DNA from: Lingula anatina
Lineage: Eukaryota > Brachiopoda > Lingulata > Lingulida > Lingulidae
Assembly (NCBI RefSeq): GCF_001039355.2
Contig: NW_019775686.1
Span: 1 to 64,000 of the forward strand
Direction: 5' to 3'
DNA: 64,000 nucleotides
The notes beneath the pieces are model-generated. The model was not told the DNA's origin, did not search any database, and saw only the letters and a program-made list of their open reading frames with translations. Positions 55,801 through 64,000 of the stretch are shown here, piece after piece (position 1 is the first letter of the stretch; each line of letters opens with the position of its first letter). The position numbers were made by a program, and so were the translations under genes.

Positions 55801-57511
55801 CATTATAATTGAGAAATATGATGTTGTCAAGACATACTGGAAACTTTTCAAAAACAGTCAGACATTCGAAACAGCTCTTACAGAAAAAAAAATTAAAAAA
55901 AACCCTGACATGGGACTTCTTGGCAGACTGACTGTAAGTTCAAAAAGACGTCTCTGAAGATTGTTGCTGGTCTCTTAGACTGAATGTGCATGGTTTTCTA
56001 CAGGCCCTTTGAAATAATTTATAAGTCATGACTAGTTGGACTGACACTTTCTGAAGGGGCAGTTTTGAGTTGGGATAATGCAGGCTGCACTATGATTGCA
56101 ATTGGTTTGGGCTCCCAAGATGAAAATATGTTGAGTATATTGAGAATTTTGGCATTTTGTCTTTTCTACACACAGTGCACACTTTAAATAATATGTGCAC
56201 CAAGCATATGTACCCACATGTCTTTGGTTTCTGCATCTCAGATTTGAACATAAAATATAGCACGGTTGCTGAGCCTACTTTTAGATTTTAGTGTGCAATG
56301 AAAGGTTTGTCAAATGGGGGGATAAGTAAGCTTAGCACCTGTGCAATATTTCATGGGCACATTTTGGAAGAGGAAGGTCAAGGTACATGAATGTAGTTAC
56401 TTGGTGCACATGTCGTTTTAAGTGTGCTCTGCATATAAGAGACAAAATAGCAGAATTATCATTCAATTCAGTGAACCTCTTTCTTGGCAGTTCAACCTCC
56501 TATGATGGGATCTGTTATCATCATATCACAAGGAGCAGAATTTATGTCATTTTCTTTAATAATTAAATTTAGAAAATGACATAAAAAAAAACAATATCAA
56601 TGGGTTTTAAATTAACAAAGGTATTCACAATCGTAACAGATTCTTAGCTTATTAAAAGAATGTTATGTATTGCAGTTTATCTAAGAACAAGGCCAGAAGT
56701 TGTTCATGAACGAGTGAAAAAGAGATGCAGAAAAGAAGAGAAAGCAATTCCCTTGGTATGTAAAACTTCAGCTAATTGGAAAAAGATGATGAACGTAGTT
56801 TGTGTGTCAAGAGTGAAAACTATACTTGAGGTGAAATGGATTGGATAATGTAACCTATGTTGTGTTGATATTTATGGAATTATATATATGCTGGAATAAT
56901 AATCTGTATATTCATGTATCCTTGTAATTTTAGGAGTACCTAGAACATCTAAATGAGCTATATGAAAACTGGCTTATAAACAAGACATCTTTTCCTGTGC
57001 CTGCCCCTGTCTTGGTAAGTGGCTCTGACTTTTTTTTTACTTAGAGTGGACTTTTTTTGGCCAAAACAAAGAGTTATTATCCCTTTAAACTTAAATTTTT
57101 AAAGTACAGCTAAATACCCCTAGGCTGTAATGTTATCCCTTTCAAAGGGCATGAACTCCAAAATCAAAAGCACATTTTTTTTTATTTTGCAAAGATGAAA
57201 AGTTCACTCAAAATGATGTGTGCTTGGAGTAGCTACATGTAGCTTTCTTGGTTCCCTTAATTTTGGCACGTTCACCTCTGTACTCTCAATTTGCCCAGCT
57301 CAGTTGGCTCCTGTAGCTTTTCTACCAGGTTGTATATAGACTAAAAGATATTGTTACTGTATGCTTGTCTCAAGGATATTTTTCTGCTTGTACTTCACAG
57401 CAATTTTTACTTTTTTTTCTCTTTCAGGTTCTTGATGCAAACAAAGATCTTTCCAATATGTGTGAAATTTATGAAGAAAATAAGAAACAAATTCTTTGTG
57501 GATATGGATGA
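51424..57511 (+). CDS. TK2: TK2/dNK-like deoxynucleoside kinase, probably mitochondrial
   Basis: Phosphorylates deoxynucleosides in the salvage pathway. Exons (all GT-AG, in phase): 51,424-51,559, 51,894-51,946, 53,045-53,119, 53,387-53,440, then alternative 54,093-54,182 or 54,239-54,328, 54,891-54,964, 55,438-55,526, 56,676-56,755, 56,934-57,014, 57,428-57,511 (TGA). Motifs: P-loop VEGNIGSGKT; VHQEPVNKW (the Glu general base and Trp of the pocket); LMYxDPxRW; the Q-x-Y-x-x-LTM helix; MERSVYSAKYIFAENL (ERS motif, Ala and Phe of the broad-specificity TK2/insect dNK type); VYLRTRPEVV; the Arg-rich LID KKRCRKEEKAIPL. About 270 residues with one exon 5, a normal length. The N-terminus (KTNAKWILRASRVKPA) is basic and acid-free, like a mitochondrial presequence. 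The symbol reflects best family fit; an invertebrate dNK co-orthologue is possible. Confidence 0.9.
54093..54182 (+). other. Kinase alternative exon 5a
   Basis: 90 bp, phase 0-0, acceptor TTGTTTCAG, donor CAG|GTAATA. It encodes NLMYQDPTRWSLTFQHYVQL plus TMAKIHSQEQ. It aligns residue for residue with the next exon (5b) and with the single equivalent segment in other dNKs. It keeps pocket Tyr (LMY), Gln (FQ) and Met (LTM), with Phe before the Gln and Val three residues after it. Confidence 0.88.
54239..54328 (+). other. Kinase alternative exon 5b
   Basis: 90 bp, phase 0-0, acceptor TAACTTGTAG, donor CAG|GTAGAG; only 56 bp after exon 5a. It encodes DLMYKDPKRWSLCLQSYIQL plus TMVERHKKKQ. It keeps Tyr, Gln and Met but has Leu for Phe before the Gln and Ile for Val after it, and a more basic end. 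Including both exons would add 30 residues in frame into the helix-helix segment; using either one gives a normal kinase. Confidence 0.88.
57050..57088. mobile_element. Remnant right end of the TTAA MITE
   Basis: GGCCAAAACAAAGAGTTATT followed by ATCCCTTTAA matches the right terminus of the 36,058 and 58,842 elements (GCCGAAACGAAGAGTTATTA...TTTAA). Only the end is present, in the intron before the last kinase exon. Confidence 0.6.
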
Positions 57512-58841
57512 AGTTCTTTAGGATATCGAGAGTTCATCACCAAAGAGTCTTACAATCAGTGAATTGTGCATTTGTCCAAAGCCAAGTGAGGGACTGTCAG
57601 CATTGTTTACTCATTTTTAAAGGAGAAATGAATACTGTAATTTTCAATTCTAAGGAGACTGAGGAAAACAGATGGTCCAAATTCATTCTATTTCATCCTC
57701 AGTACAATGGCACGACATAAATGCTATTGACCTAAAACCTCTGCAAGGCAACAGCTCCTTTTTTATCATCTGCAAAAACACATAAAACAATTACGTGCAA
57801 TTTTTAAAATGTCGGTTTTAACACCTGCCTCTGGTATATATGTTTGATGTTACATTTCATGGAAATATGAGATTGAACTTAATCAGCTTTAAGACAAAAT
57901 CAATATCACAATATAAGTCAATGGAGGGAAGAAGACCACAATTTTATTAGTAGGGAGATATGCATGTCTCCGTGTTATTTGAGTTTGATGAAAGGATATT
58001 ACTTGGTTTTTTGGAGGTAGTTGTAAAGGGTGGAACAATCAAGAGGCAACTACAAAGAGTGCTTTTAGTGGAAATCTTGTCTTCATATGTCATATTTTTG
58101 GGTCGGTTCTTAGAGCAAAATTGAAGTGATACTGAACAATTACAATTTTATTAATGGCATCCATATAACCGGTTCTGAATATTTTGCATGTGTCTTCAGA
58201 CCTGGTAGATTTAACTAAATCTTGTAAAATTTGTCGGAGGTATTTAATTTCTCTTTATGAAACCCACAGCACAAGACGCGTTGGTGTAGATAACATGATA
58301 ACAACATGACTGCTTAATGATTAGGAGACATTTGAGAAAGGAGAATCTCACCACAAATATTTTGAACAACACCAGGTGTTATTTGTTCAATAATTATTTC
58401 AATAATGAGGGAATCCTAAAATCATCTGAAGGTCACTCGGTGGAATTTAGTTTCTGCATGAACCAACATGAGAATGTGTACACTTATCTGCTCAAGAAAG
58501 AAAATTGAGAATACAATTTTTTATGAAAGTGAAATATTTCATGTTTGTAGGTAAAAGTGCATGGTAAGGGCGTTGTTTCTGTGTTCTAATAGCAGTACTT
58601 GATGGAGTTGTCTCTCTGAACACATGCTCTCTCTTCATGCTGTAGGTCATTAGGTAGGGTATCGAAGTTCAGGTCATTGTGCAATTATTTGCTACCCAAA
58701 AACATTTGTGTTCTTGTGAATATAGATGACTGACTGCTATTTTTTATTACTTATGCTTTATCAAAAGAGGGTAGGAGTCTCATTGTATTTTAACATTATT
58801 TTGTATTAAGCAATTGTAGCAATTTTCATTGCCGTTTACCA
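57512..58841 (+). other. 3' UTR / flank of the kinase gene
   Basis: No further coding exon recognised. The short frames (57,496-57,720, 58,317-58,508) have no domain and fall after the kinase stop codon. Part is presumably transcribed as 3' UTR; the poly(A) site was not determined. Confidence 0.45.
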
Positions 58842-59185
58842 TTAAAGGGATAATAACTCTTCGTATGAGATCTATATTTCACAATAAAAACCTTGTGAAT
58901 AACTCATAGAAATATAATATATTCTGTTTTACCACAAAAACAGCAGTTATAGCTATTATTCTGATATCTGAACATGTCTTTAGACCACGTGACCTCCACT
59001 GATGTCTATACTCTGTTAAAATCTCTTAAGAGATTTTAACAAAAAACCAAACTTTTTAGAAAAAAACCAGGGACTAACTTTGAATGTAAAAATGGATTCA
59101 TTAACCATTGGTAAGAATGGGAAATTTGTTGTTTACTCCAGGAAAATTATTTTTTGGCCGAAACGAAGAGTTATTATTGCTTTAA
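58842..59185. mobile_element. TTAA-flanked MITE with perfect 26-bp central palindrome (copy 2)
   Basis: TTAAAGGGATAATAACTCTT at the left and AAGAGTTATTATTGCTTTAA at the right form terminal inverted repeats bounded by TTAA. The centre (59,015-59,040) is a perfect palindrome around CTCTTAAGAG. The body is shared with 36,058-36,411. No coding capacity. Confidence 0.85.
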
Positions 59186-60779
59186 CTTTTACTGTCATCA
59201 GTTCATTTTACTTGGTCAAGTTTTAAATTGTAAGCATAGTGACCATGAGAGAAGTTAAATGTTTTTCCATTTTGGTAGCTATCTCTGTGAATGACATTGT
59301 TTGTGGATTACTTAATATTTTTTAATATGATATACCTTGTCGCACAGTTCCAAGATTGTATAATAAACCATCATGTGAGGTCGCTGTATTACATTTTGAC
59401 TAGCAACATTTTATCTGTAACGGTTATTTTCGATTGAAAAACTTCATAATAATGAGTCAACATTTTTATTGACTCCCATAGGTTTTAACGCGATGAATTA
59501 CTAGGCGTCCGTTTCAGCTAATCTAGTCTCTGTATTCTGAGATACTCCAGTTTTATTACTTTTTTTCTGCCATATTTCCTCTACATTGACTGCAACTAGA
59601 TTTTAAAGGCTATTTCCTTGCTTGTGTGGAAGTTATTTCTGTTAAGCATTGTATGTTTGTGGTTACCTGAGACCTTAGAGAGAGAGAGAAAGTGTCAGTC
59701 CAGAAAAAAAAACGGAGATTGGATACCTTAAAAGTATTTCGTGCAATGTGATAGCAATAAATGTTTTCAAAAATGAATATGCTAGGATTGGTTTGTGTTA
59801 TTTGCTGATACGTGCATCGCCCGAGTTGCAGAGCTTCCCGGTAATTCGCCATGAGAGTCGGGGGTAGGGCTTGGACCCGCCAGCCATGTATTAGAGATAC
59901 AAGGGTGGAGGTATAATAGGATTTAGAACCGCCTTGTTATGGGGTGGATCTATGGTTATCTATGGTTTCAAGTGGAAAGTAGTGCCATGTAAATGCATAC
60001 GACTCTTCGTTTCTTGTAAGGAAAATATATCAGAAGGTTAACCTTTTTTATTTTGAGCTATCGGTCTTAGTTTTCTGACGTATTTACCAACCTTAAAAGG
60101 GGGAAGAATTGACAGTTTTCCATAATGAGTTATTGCAATTCACTTTTCAAGGACAACGACGTGAATTACAACATTTTCACCGGGGATAAATAACTACTGT
60201 CGCTGGCAAAAACAAAATAAGCGTCAGCTTAAAAAGGGTTGTCATCACTATCACAGTTGCGTGATAGCCGTTTAAACTCGATTGTGGCCATTTGTCTATA
60301 TCATTTCCGCTGCCTGGATTTACAGAATTGTGAGACCCAAATTCCCAATGAAAAAAAACCTATAAAGTTTACATATACATTTCTGAAAAAAATCACGTTT
60401 TTGGATTAATCGTTTAAAGAATATTTTGTTTAAGTGTTTGAAAAATATCCAATAATGTGATGTTTGAGTATCCGAAAAATATCCAATGACCCTTTTATTA
60501 ACTCAAAACGGCCACTTAAATTTTCATCGAAATGGTACCAGGACCATGCATGCTACGTCTTATCCAGGTTTTCTGACTATTAGGTAAGCTGTCCAAGCAT
60601 ATATTACCTCGAAGACCATAAATACAACTCACAGAATATAGAATATTTTCAAGCTAATCTTCAATGTGGTTATGGATTTTAAAATTTTACATATTTTTCA
60701 TAAAATGAAGAGTTATTGCTTATCCCACAAGAAGACCGACATAAACAAATTTTAGAACCTAAATAGCACTCAAATTTGC

Positions 60780-60780
<1 letters not shown>
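59186..60780. other. Intergenic, no gene recognised
   Basis: AT-rich. Two similar AAAAATATCCAATAA/ATGACC words at 60,440-60,490 form a small direct repeat. The minus-strand frame at 59,852-59,610 has no domain. Confidence 0.4.

Positions 60781-60840
<60 letters not shown>
60781..60840. repeat. (TA)n microsatellite, ~30 units
   Basis: Uninterrupted AT/TA dinucleotides over 60 bp, immediately after TTTGCATTTA. Confidence 0.95.
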
Positions 60841-60842
<2 letters not shown>

Positions 60843-61946
60843 CATGAACTTTTCTGTGTTCTCCTCAACGCCTTTAATCTATTAAACTGATTGCATTCAG
60901 GGTCTCTCCCCCGCGGAAATATGAGCCCTATAATGGAATAGGATGAGCCCTATAACGCGACGATGGTCGACACACGTGGCAAGCCAACGGCTCCAAGATT
61001 AACGTGATAGCATAGTGGCTGAACATCAATTTTGAAAACGACAGCGCCTTGTTTTAGATCAAGTTAAAAAAAGGAAGAAATGATTTTGCTGTCATTGCTC
61101 TACTTATGGAAATGTGTGTTTCACTGTGTTTTTGTCGATTATAGAAATTGGATTTATACATGAAATGCACATTAATGATTACCGGTGAGTCGGGGAAAAA
61201 AACCTTAATTACATTCATTGTGCAGGATTAATAGAGATTTTCTTTTGTTTGTAGCAGAAAGGTAAATTCGATGGCAAAGGCAATTAGCCAAGTTATAAAA
61301 AATGAAATGTTAAACAAAGGAGACAAAAACAATTGTCAGTAAAGCAAAAGGCCCCAAAGTAAATGGGCAGTCCCAGAACAATAGTGTTGCTACTACATTT
61401 TGTACTCCTTCATATTAAGCAATATTTGCTATTTTGTAGTCCAGATTCAAGATAGAGTGGAGAAAGAGAGGTCCTGCGTTGGACCTATTGTACACAAATA
61501 ATTAATAAAATCATATAAAAAATAGAAAATGCATAAGTTAAATGTCATGGGAATGTTTATATTATCATGAAAAGTAAAGTAATATATGGTTAAATACGTA
61601 CAAAAATTGTTGCATCAACAGACTGCGATTTGAAATACCAACTGATGTAAGAACGTGGTGATTCGATTAAGGATATACAGTATAAACCGTTTGACATTTT
61701 GAAATTATTCTTACGCCTGAGCTGTAATTTCTGCAGTTGTTATAATTTTTTATTATTAAACGTTATTTATTTAGGGTATCGTAAATCTAATATTTATCTT
61801 CCCCATGGCTCTACAAGTAAAGTGCATTCGTACGAAAATTAAATAACGAAAGAAATCATCTCTCCTTAACTAAGAAACATATTTTCCTCACATTTGTTTA
61901 ACAAACTGTTTAGTGAAAAGACATTGTCGTGACACGTAAGGCTTCG
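60841..61946. other. Intergenic upstream of the second GPCR, no gene
   Basis: No coding exon or recognisable repeat. 60,905-60,965 has a short direct repeat (GAGCCCTATAA twice). Confidence 0.4.
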
Positions 61947-62152
61947 GTTGCCTAGCAACGGTTCCTACGCATATGTCGTTCTTCCCGCAAGAGAGTCTTG
62001 TAGCTGATTGGCAGGTCTTCCCTTTGCTCACGGCTATAAACAACACCAGTACAGCATTTTCTCATACTTCGATCAGCAAAGGCTGTCTCTCATGGTTATT
62101 CTTTGGTGCGGACTAACAAAGCTATGCTGTACAGAGACAAGTACTATACTAG
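61947..62152 (+). promoter_or_regulatory. Promoter with RFX X-box, CCAAT and TATA boxes; leader exon
   Basis: GTTGCCTAGCAAC at 61,947-61,959 is a perfect palindromic X-box (RFX consensus GTNRCC-n-RGYAAC). An inverted CCAAT, GATTGG, lies near 62,017, a TATA box CTATAAAC at 62,034-62,041, and an initiator-like TCATACTTC about 28 bp further on (~62,062). A leader exon would end at 62,153 (TACTAG|GTAAAG). The next acceptor is TTTTTACGCAG at 63,509, feeding the GPCR exon. RFX control of this receptor is inference. Confidence 0.65.
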
Positions 62153-63347
62153 GTAAAGTGGATGAACACGTGGGTCTGCTCTGATGTCGTTTCAAGCATG
62201 CTGCAGGTCTTAGGTAATCAACATGACTTGTACTTTATATTAATATTGAATTTATAACAAATTTTGCATGAGTTAACAATTGTTTCTTTATTAATAAGTA
62301 TAGTATTTTTTCATACTATATTTGTTTAATCCTACTTTTCAATTTTGGTTTGTAAAAATGAATTATCTGTTGGCGGAAAAAATGTATTAGTATCCTTAAC
62401 TTTCAACTTTGTGCCTGGGCTTATGAATCCTAGTGAGAAGGTTCAATTGGTTAGCTTTAAAGATCGTAAGGAACGCGTCTTGTTATTGTGAAAGGCAAAG
62501 GTAGGATAATATTTCTGCCAACACGTTTTAACCAAATGATCATTTCATAAATGTGCGTGCTAAACGATGATCTATAAGACCTGATTTCACATCGAGCGCG
62601 TTAATGATAATTACTTTTGATGGCATATACTATCTGTTCAATCTATTTTTCCATTAGTCGACACATAACTTGCTACAACGTGATGTGATACAAAACCCAT
62701 GCGGCGGTTTTGACTTTTAATTTTATTGGTTCCTGTAGTATATACAAATCTTTATCTAAATAAGTTCATATTCCTTGTTCCCGTTTTTTTTTTTTTTTTT
62801 TTTTTTTGTCGTTTGAAAAATTTTGGAAGATGATCCGCTTGTTCTCACCCAGTCTTAAAGCGGGTTTATTCATTGTACGCGCTAACAAATGCCAGGTATA
62901 TGTATATTAGAGTGATGGCTTTTTTTCTCGGTGCATGAACTCCATGATCTCGTTCTGCTTATATGAACTGCAAGGGGATTCCAATAAACAGATCGCATTA
63001 CACAGTATCATACCCTGAACAAATTTTGAGTGGTGATGCAATGCTTTTCAACCCCGCTGAGAATCGTCATTATCACATCGCGTACTAGGCAAGAGCGGTG
63101 TCGCGTCTGATACTGTGTAATGCGATCTGACACACACCTTGAAAACGGGTAGTGTGGTCTGATCTACTGGTGAATTCAGGATCATTCGGTGCCGAGTCTG
63201 GTAGTTGGGTAGGCCTGAATAAACAGCCATAACCATTCGATATTGTAAATGATTTGTGCTTACTGCTGCAATCAATATTCTTAGATAACCACCTAATATG
63301 TTGTTTTCTGCTGTTTGTATTATTGCATTGTCTTGTGTTTGTGCGTG

Positions 63348-63379
<32 letters not shown>

Positions 63380-63509
63380 GCAAAGGCAAAGTATTATACA
63401 GTTTGGAGATGCGCGTTATATTTCACAAATTAATCCAAGGATGACAATGTATCCATACATAGAAAATAACCTTAAAGATTTATATAATTGGTGATTTTTT
63501 TTTACGCAG
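62153..63509 (+). other. 5'-leader intron of the second GPCR, with repeats
   Basis: Spans the donor at 62,153 to the acceptor at 63,509. It contains a poly-T at ~62,785-62,808 and a (GA)n tract at 63,349-63,375. A 25-bp inverted repeat (CAGATCGCATTACACAGTAT near 62,990, ATACTGTGTAATGCGATCTG near 63,108) lies next to the 97-bp repeat. No coding exon recognised. Confidence 0.5.
63121..63217 (-). mobile_element. 97-bp short interspersed repeat (copy 2)
   Basis: Reverse complement of 22,514-22,610, same length, only a few substitutions. It adjoins and shares the word TGCGATCTGACA with the inverted-repeat arms at 62,990/63,108, so it may be part of a larger foldback element whose ends are those arms. 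Confidence 0.8.
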
Positions 63510-63590
63510 GCAAATAATGATGACGAAGTAACAGCAACAATATGAACGGAGAGACTGCGTAAGCGTAAAAAATACAATATACAATTCGTG

Positions 63591-64000
63591 ATGAATGTAA
63601 CAGACGACTCAACCAATGTATCCATTTGGTCCACTGTTACTTACAATCGCACCAGTAACTCCAGTGCAGGGGAAGACCGCCGGAGTTACCGAAACTTCTA
63701 CGAATATCACGCCAGTGAACAGCTCTGGCTCATCGCCCCTCCCATACTGATCATATTTGGGACGCTGGGAAATGCGCTTTCAGTATGCGTTTTGTCCACA
63801 AAGAAGCTCCGGAACTTGACCACCAGTCTGTTTCTCATTGTGCTGGCCATAGTGGACACAACTGTCCTGTTTACCGGACTTTTGCGTTACTGGATCCGTC
63901 ACCTTAGCAACGTTGACATCCGCCATCTATCGGCCGTGGGCTGCAAGGTGCACGTGTTTCTAGTATACACCAGCCTGGATGTATCTGTGTGGCTGCTAAT
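63591..64000 (+). CDS. Class A GPCR, N-terminal part (runs past window end)
   Basis: Open from ATG 63,591 to the window end, about 136 codons, no stop. The N-terminal ~45 residues carry several N-glycosylation sites (NVT, NVS, NRT, NSS) and no signal peptide. TM1 is LIAPPILIIFGTLGNALSVC with GN 1.50, followed by the basic loop STKKLRNL. TM2 is TSLFLIVLAIVDTTVLFTGL with the conserved Asp (LAIVD). After HLSAVGCKVHVFLVYTSLDV, the Cys and following residues begin TM3. This resembles lophotrochozoan orphan peptide receptors; the ligand is unknown. Two short upstream ORFs (ATG at 63,518 and 63,532) precede the start in the same exon. The exon begins at the 63,509 acceptor. The start was chosen because it is the first ATG in the receptor frame. 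Confidence 0.85.
   Translation, partial: MNVTDDSTNVSIWSTVTYNRTSNSSAGEDRRSYRNFYEYHASEQLWLIAPPILIIFGTLGNALSVCVLSTKKLRNLTTSLFLIVLAIVDTTVLFTGLLRYWIRHLSNVDIRHLSAVGCKVHVFLVYTSLDVSVWLL

Noticed and set aside
59610-59900. Pol III B-box-like GGGTCCAAGCCC on the minus strand
   Set aside because: No A box at the right distance upstream; not called a SINE or tRNA.

Overview
The window is eukaryotic: AT-rich DNA, spliced genes with GT-AG introns, non-LTR, DIRS-type and LTR retroelements, many short inverted-repeat elements and simple-sequence tracts. Protein types, and the frequency of TACATGTA-like words and of 'CCAAGATGGC'-type repeats, suggest a marine lophotrochozoan, most probably a bivalve mollusc. 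That placement is inference. Three large near-identical duplicate blocks each lie next to a single N (N at 3,116, 12,300 and 47,663). They look like unmerged alleles (haplotigs) or assembly errors, not biology.

Left third (1-18.2 kb). One decayed, intron-containing gene lies on the minus strand, from about 18.1 kb down to 3.3 kb, with its 3' end repeated at 1.7-2.9 kb. Reading phase is kept across nearly all of its exons. It encodes a protein of the large 'DUF6729-like' transposase-derived family that I recognise from fish and marine invertebrates, with a C-terminal Cys/His segment. It carries five amber (TAG) stops, at least one frameshift, a DNA-transposon insertion inside one exon and a LINE insertion inside its last exon. 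Its introns hold a 2.5-kb foldback element made of ~180-bp sub-repeats, a perfect 33-bp-TIR MITE and tandem repeats. Downstream is a ~146-bp tandem array carrying DR1-like (AGGTCA) half-site pairs.

Middle (18.3-36 kb). A degraded DIRS-like (tyrosine-recombinase type) retrotransposon on the minus strand (gag zinc knuckle, RT, RNase H) has been interrupted twice: by a + strand LINE (19.7-23.5 kb), which itself carries a 97-bp repeat, and by an 813-bp solo-LTR-like element flanked by ATCA. A tRNA-derived SINE follows. From 26 to 36 kb I see no gene, only repeats: a 203-bp MITE, an AT-rich tandem repeat, a duplicated ~120-bp segment and hairpin arrays.

Right third (36-64 kb). Four real genes: (1) an intronless class A peptide-type GPCR (-, 36,572-37,708); (2) a nine-exon DHRS4-like short-chain dehydrogenase (-, 39,907-45,765) ending in the peroxisomal signal SRL; (3) head-to-head with it, across ~240 bp, a mitochondrial TK2/deoxynucleoside-kinase-like gene (+, to 57,511); (4) the 5' part of a second GPCR (+, from 63,591 past the window end), preceded by a promoter with a perfect RFX X-box, a CCAAT box and a TATA box. 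The most interesting observation is in the kinase gene. Two homologous, same-phase 90-bp exons, separated by a 56-bp intron, encode alternative versions of the part of the nucleoside pocket that holds the Gln, Tyr and specificity-setting residues. This is a probable mutually exclusive exon pair.
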